A DNA stretch of 64,000 nucleotides from Gammaproteobacteria bacterium (GTDB lineage: Bacteria > Pseudomonadota > Gammaproteobacteria > JACKNK01), in contig JACKNJ010000007.1 of the NCBI GenBank assembly GCA_024234895.1, positions 1-64,000 of the forward strand, given 5' to 3'. Within the stretch, counting starts at the first letter, position 1, and each line of letters begins with the position of its first letter. Shown one piece after another: positions 61,329 through 64,000 of this stretch. The notes below the pieces were generated by a model, which saw only the letters and a program-made list of their open reading frames with translations, had not been told where the DNA came from and ran no database searches. The translations under genes and the position numbers were made by a program.

Positions 61329-62738
61329 TTACCCAAACTTGTGAATCGCCGCCTTGTCCACGGCCATCGCCGCCTCATGCAACGCCTCGGACAAGGTCGG
61401 ATGCGCGTGAATGGTCCGCGCCAGATCCTCGGCGCTGGCGTCGAATTCCATCGCCAGCACGGCCTCGGCGATCAGTTCCGACGCCGACGGCCCGATGATG
61501 TGCACACCCAGCAACCGGTCGGATTCGGCGTCGGCCATGACCCGCACGAAGCCTTCCGGCGTGCCCTGCGCCCGCGCGCGACCGTTCGCGGAAAACGGGA
61601 ACATGCCCGCCTTGTAACGCACGTTTTCCGCCTTCAGTTGCTGCTCGGTGCAACCGACCCAGGCGATCTCCGGCTGGGTGTAGATAACCCCGGGGATGGT
61701 GTCGTAATTGACGTGCCCGGCCCGCCCGGCGATGCGCTCGGCGACCATGACACCCTCCTCCGAACCCTTGTGGGCGAGCATCGGCCCGCGCACCAGGTCG
61801 CCGATTGCCCACACGTTCGGGATGCTGGTGCGGCATTGCTCGTCGACGTGGACCAGGCCGCCCTCATCGACCAGCAATTCGGTCTCGGCGGCGGCCAGTT
61901 GATCGCTGTTCGGCGTGCGCCCGACCGCGACCAGCACCCGCTCCGCCGCGATCTTGTGCTGCCCGGTCGCATCCGCGTATTCGACGGTCACCTGCTTGCG
62001 CGTGACCTTGCTCGACAACACCCGCGCACCCAGACGGATGTCCATGCCCTGCGCCTTGAAGCGGCGCATCGCCTCGCGCGACACGGCCGCGTCGGTCATC
62101 GGCAGGAAGCCCTCGCGCGCTTCAAGGATCGTGACCTGGCTGCCGAGGCGTGCCCACACGCTGCCGAGTTCCAGGCCGATCACCCCGGCGCCGATGATCA
62201 GCAGGCGTTTGGGTACCTCGTCGAAACCCAGCGCACCGGTGGAGTCGACGATGCGCTCGCCATCGGTCGGCGCGGCGGCGATCTCGGCGGAACGCGAACC
62301 GGCGGCGAGGATCACGTGTTCGGCGACGCGGATCTCCTCCTCGTCGTCCGGGTGCGTGATCTCCACGCGGTTCTGCGGCAACAACCGGCCCCGCCCGCGG
62401 ATGTATTTGACCTTGTTCGCCTTGAACAGCGTCGCGATGCCCTGGGTCAGGGTATCCACGACGGACTGCTTGCGCGCCATCATCTGGCCGAGATCAAGAC
62501 GCAGCTTGTCGAAACCGATGCCGAGATCGGCAAACTCATGCCGCGCCTGATGGTATTTCTCGGACGCATCCAGCAGGGCCTTGGACGGGATGCAGCCGAC
62601 GTTCAGACAGGTTCCGCCGAGCGCCGGGCCGTCGTCGACGACCAACGCATCCAGACCGAGCTGCGCGCAACGGATCGCGGCCACGTAGCCGGCCGGACCG
62701 CCGCCGATGACGATGACTTGATGGTGGGTTTCGCTCAT
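61329..62738 (-). CDS. lpd: Dihydrolipoyl dehydrogenase
   Basis: E3 component of 2-oxoacid dehydrogenase complexes, 469 residues. FAD site VIGGGPAGYVAAIRCAQLG (about 10-28), redox disulfide GGTCLNVGCIPSK, NAD site LLIIGAGVIGLELGSVWARLG and the C-terminal His-Glu dyad in IHAHPTLSEALHEAAM. It is downstream of sucB, separated by an inverted repeat, and so probably serves 2-oxoglutarate dehydrogenase. Confidence 0.95.
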   Translation of the reverse strand: MSETHHQVIVIGGGPAGYVAAIRCAQLGLDALVVDDGPALGGTCLNVGCIPSKALLDASEKYHQARHEFADLGIGFDKLRLDLGQMMARKQSVVDTLTQGIATLFKANKVKYIRGRGRLLPQNRVEITHPDDEEEIRVAEHVILAAGSRSAEIAAAPTDGERIVDSTGALGFDEVPKRLLIIGAGVIGLELGSVWARLGSQVTILEAREGFLPMTDAAVSREAMRRFKAQGMDIRLGARVLSSKVTRKQVTVEYADATGQHKIAAERVLVAVGRTPNSDQLAAAETELLVDEGGLVHVDEQCRTSIPNVWAIGDLVRGPMLAHKGSEEGVMVAERIAGRAGHVNYDTIPGVIYTQPEIAWVGCTEQQLKAENVRYKAGMFPFSANGRARAQGTPEGFVRVMADAESDRLLGVHIIGPSASELIAEAVLAMEFDASAEDLARTIHAHPTLSEALHEAAMAVDKAAIHKFG

Positions 62739-62741
62739 GGC

Positions 62742-62828
62742 TTCAGTGTCCAGTGTTCAGTGTCCAGTGTTCAGGCGGCCGGCGCTGTTCACTGAACACC
62801 GCACACTGACCACTGAACACTCGGACAC
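62742..62828. repeat. CAGTGTTCAGTG-type inverted repeat between sucB and lpd
   Basis: The left part is tandem GTGTTCAGTGTCCA-like units (62742-62775) and the right part is the complementary GTTCACTGAACAC and CACTGAACACTCGG (62785-62826). It directly abuts the sucB stop at 62829. No coding frame. Confidence 0.75.
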
Positions 62829-64000
62829 TCAGATTTGCAGCAACAGCCGCGCCGGGTCTTCGAGCGCCTGCTTGATGCTGACCAGGAACGAGACGGCTTC
62901 CCGGCCATCGATGATGCGGTGGTCGTAGGTCAGCGCGAGATACATGACCGGGCGCGCGACGATCTGCCCGTCCTCGACCACCGCGCGCTGCTCGATCTTG
63001 TGCATGCCGAGGATCGCGCTCTGCGGCGGGTTCAGGATCGGCGTCGACAGCATCGAGCCGAACACGCCGCCGTTGGTGATCGTGAAGGTGCCGCCCGACA
63101 GGTCATCCAGGCCGAGACTGCCGTCCTTCGCCTTTTTCGCGTACTCGCCGATCCGGCTCTCGATCCCGGCAAAGCTGAGCGTGTCGGCGTCGCGCAGCAC
63201 CGGCACCACCAGTCCGCGCGGCGACGCCACCGCGATGCCGATGTCGTAGAAGTCGTGATAGACGATCTGGTCGTCCTCGATCGAGCCGTTCACCGCCGGG
63301 AAGCGATGCAGCGCCTCGACCGCCGCCTTCACGAAGAACGACATGAAGCCCAGACGCACGCCGTATTCCTTCTCGAAGGCATCCTTGTAGCGGGCACGCA
63401 GGTCCATGACCTTCTGCAGATTGACCTCGTTGAAGGTGGTCAGGCTGGCTGTGGTCTGCTGGGCCTCGACCAGGCGCTCGGCGATCCGCCGCCGCAACTT
63501 GGTCATCGGCACGCGGCGTTCGCGTTCCGACGCCCGAACGGCAACCGGAATCGGCGCTGGCGGCGTTTCCGCCTGGCGCTGCACGATCGGCTCGTCGACA
63601 TCGTGGTCGACCCGCGACAGCGGCTCGTTGCTGCGTTCCGCCAGATAACCGAGCACGTCACCCTTGGTCAGGCGACCGTCCGCACGCAGGGCCGGAATCG
63701 CCTTCGGATCGAGATCGTGCTCCTCGACCAGACGCCGCACCGAGGGACTCAGGCCACGCAGATCCGCCCGCTTGCCAGTCTGCCGCGCCGCCGGCGTCGG
63801 CGCCGGCTTGGGCACTGGCGCGGCCTGCGCGGGCTCGGGTTCGGTGGTCGGCTCCGGCTTCGGCTTGTCGTCGGCCACCGCCTCGGAATCCAGCGTCGCG
63901 ATCACCTCGCCGCCGCGCACGCTGCTGCCGTCCGCGCGGGCGATCTCGACCAGCACGCCATCGGCGGGTGCCGGGATCTCCAGCACGACCTTGTCGGTCT
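62829..64000 (-). CDS. sucB: Dihydrolipoyl succinyltransferase (E2), 5'-truncated by the window
   Basis: E2 component of 2-oxoglutarate dehydrogenase; 390 residues are visible and the start lies beyond the window edge. The lipoyl domain is cut just upstream of TDKVVLEIPAPADG, so the lipoyl-lysine (63990-63992) is the fourth codon from the edge. A Pro/Glu/Ala-rich linker, a subunit-binding domain (LSPSVRRLVEEHDLDPKAIPALRADGR split by the linker, about 100-135) and the acyltransferase domain with the catalytic YDHRIIDGREAV follow. The sequence TIEDDQIVYHDFYDIGIAVASPRGLVVPVLR region favours SucB over AceF. Confidence 0.9.
   Translation of the reverse strand, partial: TDKVVLEIPAPADGVLVEIARADGSSVRGGEVIATLDSEAVADDKPKPEPTTEPEPAQAAPVPKPAPTPAARQTGKRADLRGLSPSVRRLVEEHDLDPKAIPALRADGRLTKGDVLGYLAERSNEPLSRVDHDVDEPIVQRQAETPPAPIPVAVRASERERRVPMTKLRRRIAERLVEAQQTTASLTTFNEVNLQKVMDLRARYKDAFEKEYGVRLGFMSFFVKAAVEALHRFPAVNGSIEDDQIVYHDFYDIGIAVASPRGLVVPVLRDADTLSFAGIESRIGEYAKKAKDGSLGLDDLSGGTFTITNGGVFGSMLSTPILNPPQSAILGMHKIEQRAVVEDGQIVARPVMYLALTYDHRIIDGREAVSFLVSIKQALEDPARLLLQI

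Overview
The window reads as a high-GC gammaproteobacterial chromosome segment, gene-dense and mostly core functions. Evidence for the class: the tig-clpP-clpX-lon-hupB order, the yceD-rpmF-plsX-fabHDG-acpP-fabF-pabC-mltG-tmk-holB cluster, the mla-murA-hisGDC order, sspAB beside petABC, and an RF2 gene with the classic programmed frameshift. A sulfur-oxidising or Chromatiales-like bacterium is plausible (nitrate ABC transporter, paired TIGR04282/TIGR04283-type glycosyltransferases, two-subunit pyruvate carboxylase), but I cannot fix the genus from sequence alone.

Layout: 1-6.4 kb holds panD and a nitrate assimilation regulon (nasT, nrtA, nrtB, nrtC, nasS); 6.4-9.7 kb a dicarboxylate/amino-acid symporter and ppiD; 9.8-17 kb tRNA-Asp, tRNA-Val, hupB, lon, clpX, clpP, tig, tRNA-Leu; 17.3-20 kb lexA-imuA and two small glycosyltransferases; 20-23.2 kb tRNA-Ala, a 64-residue protein, a hypothetical gene, prfB and a lipase-like hydrolase; 23.2-35.4 kb the pilZ/holB/tmk/mltG/pabC/pabB and fatty acid/phospholipid synthesis cluster ending at yceD; 35.5-39.6 kb pyruvate carboxylase subunits and maf; 39.6-43.2 kb succinate dehydrogenase with sdhE; 43.3-47.6 kb a macrodomain protein, sspBA and the cytochrome bc1 complex; 47.8-51.2 kb a DegS-like protease and two glycosyltransferases; 51.2-60.6 kb hisC, hisD, hisG, murA, an ABC-2 exporter and mlaBCDEF; 60.9 kb a compact SET protein; 61.3-64 kb lpd and the start-truncated sucB.

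The most interesting system is the nitrate regulon. nasT encodes an ANTAR antiterminator and nasS a signal-peptide-less NrtA-like sensor. The 200-base leader of nrtA contains a sigma-54 promoter, two hairpins whose six-base loops carry the A1/G4 signature of ANTAR target RNAs, and a strong intrinsic terminator with a ten-T tract just before nrtA. nasT has its own near-perfect sigma-54 promoter. The sequence therefore predicts nitrogen control of initiation plus nitrate control of termination.

A second theme is intergenic repeats. At least six different palindromic families lie in the window, several inside otherwise tight operons: two GTAGGG-bounded elements that supply the stop codons of both flanking convergent genes, two copies of a three-hairpin composite element, two CGCAAAGACGC elements, and single copies of three other inverted repeats. 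I saw no CRISPR array, prophage, transposase or insertion sequence.
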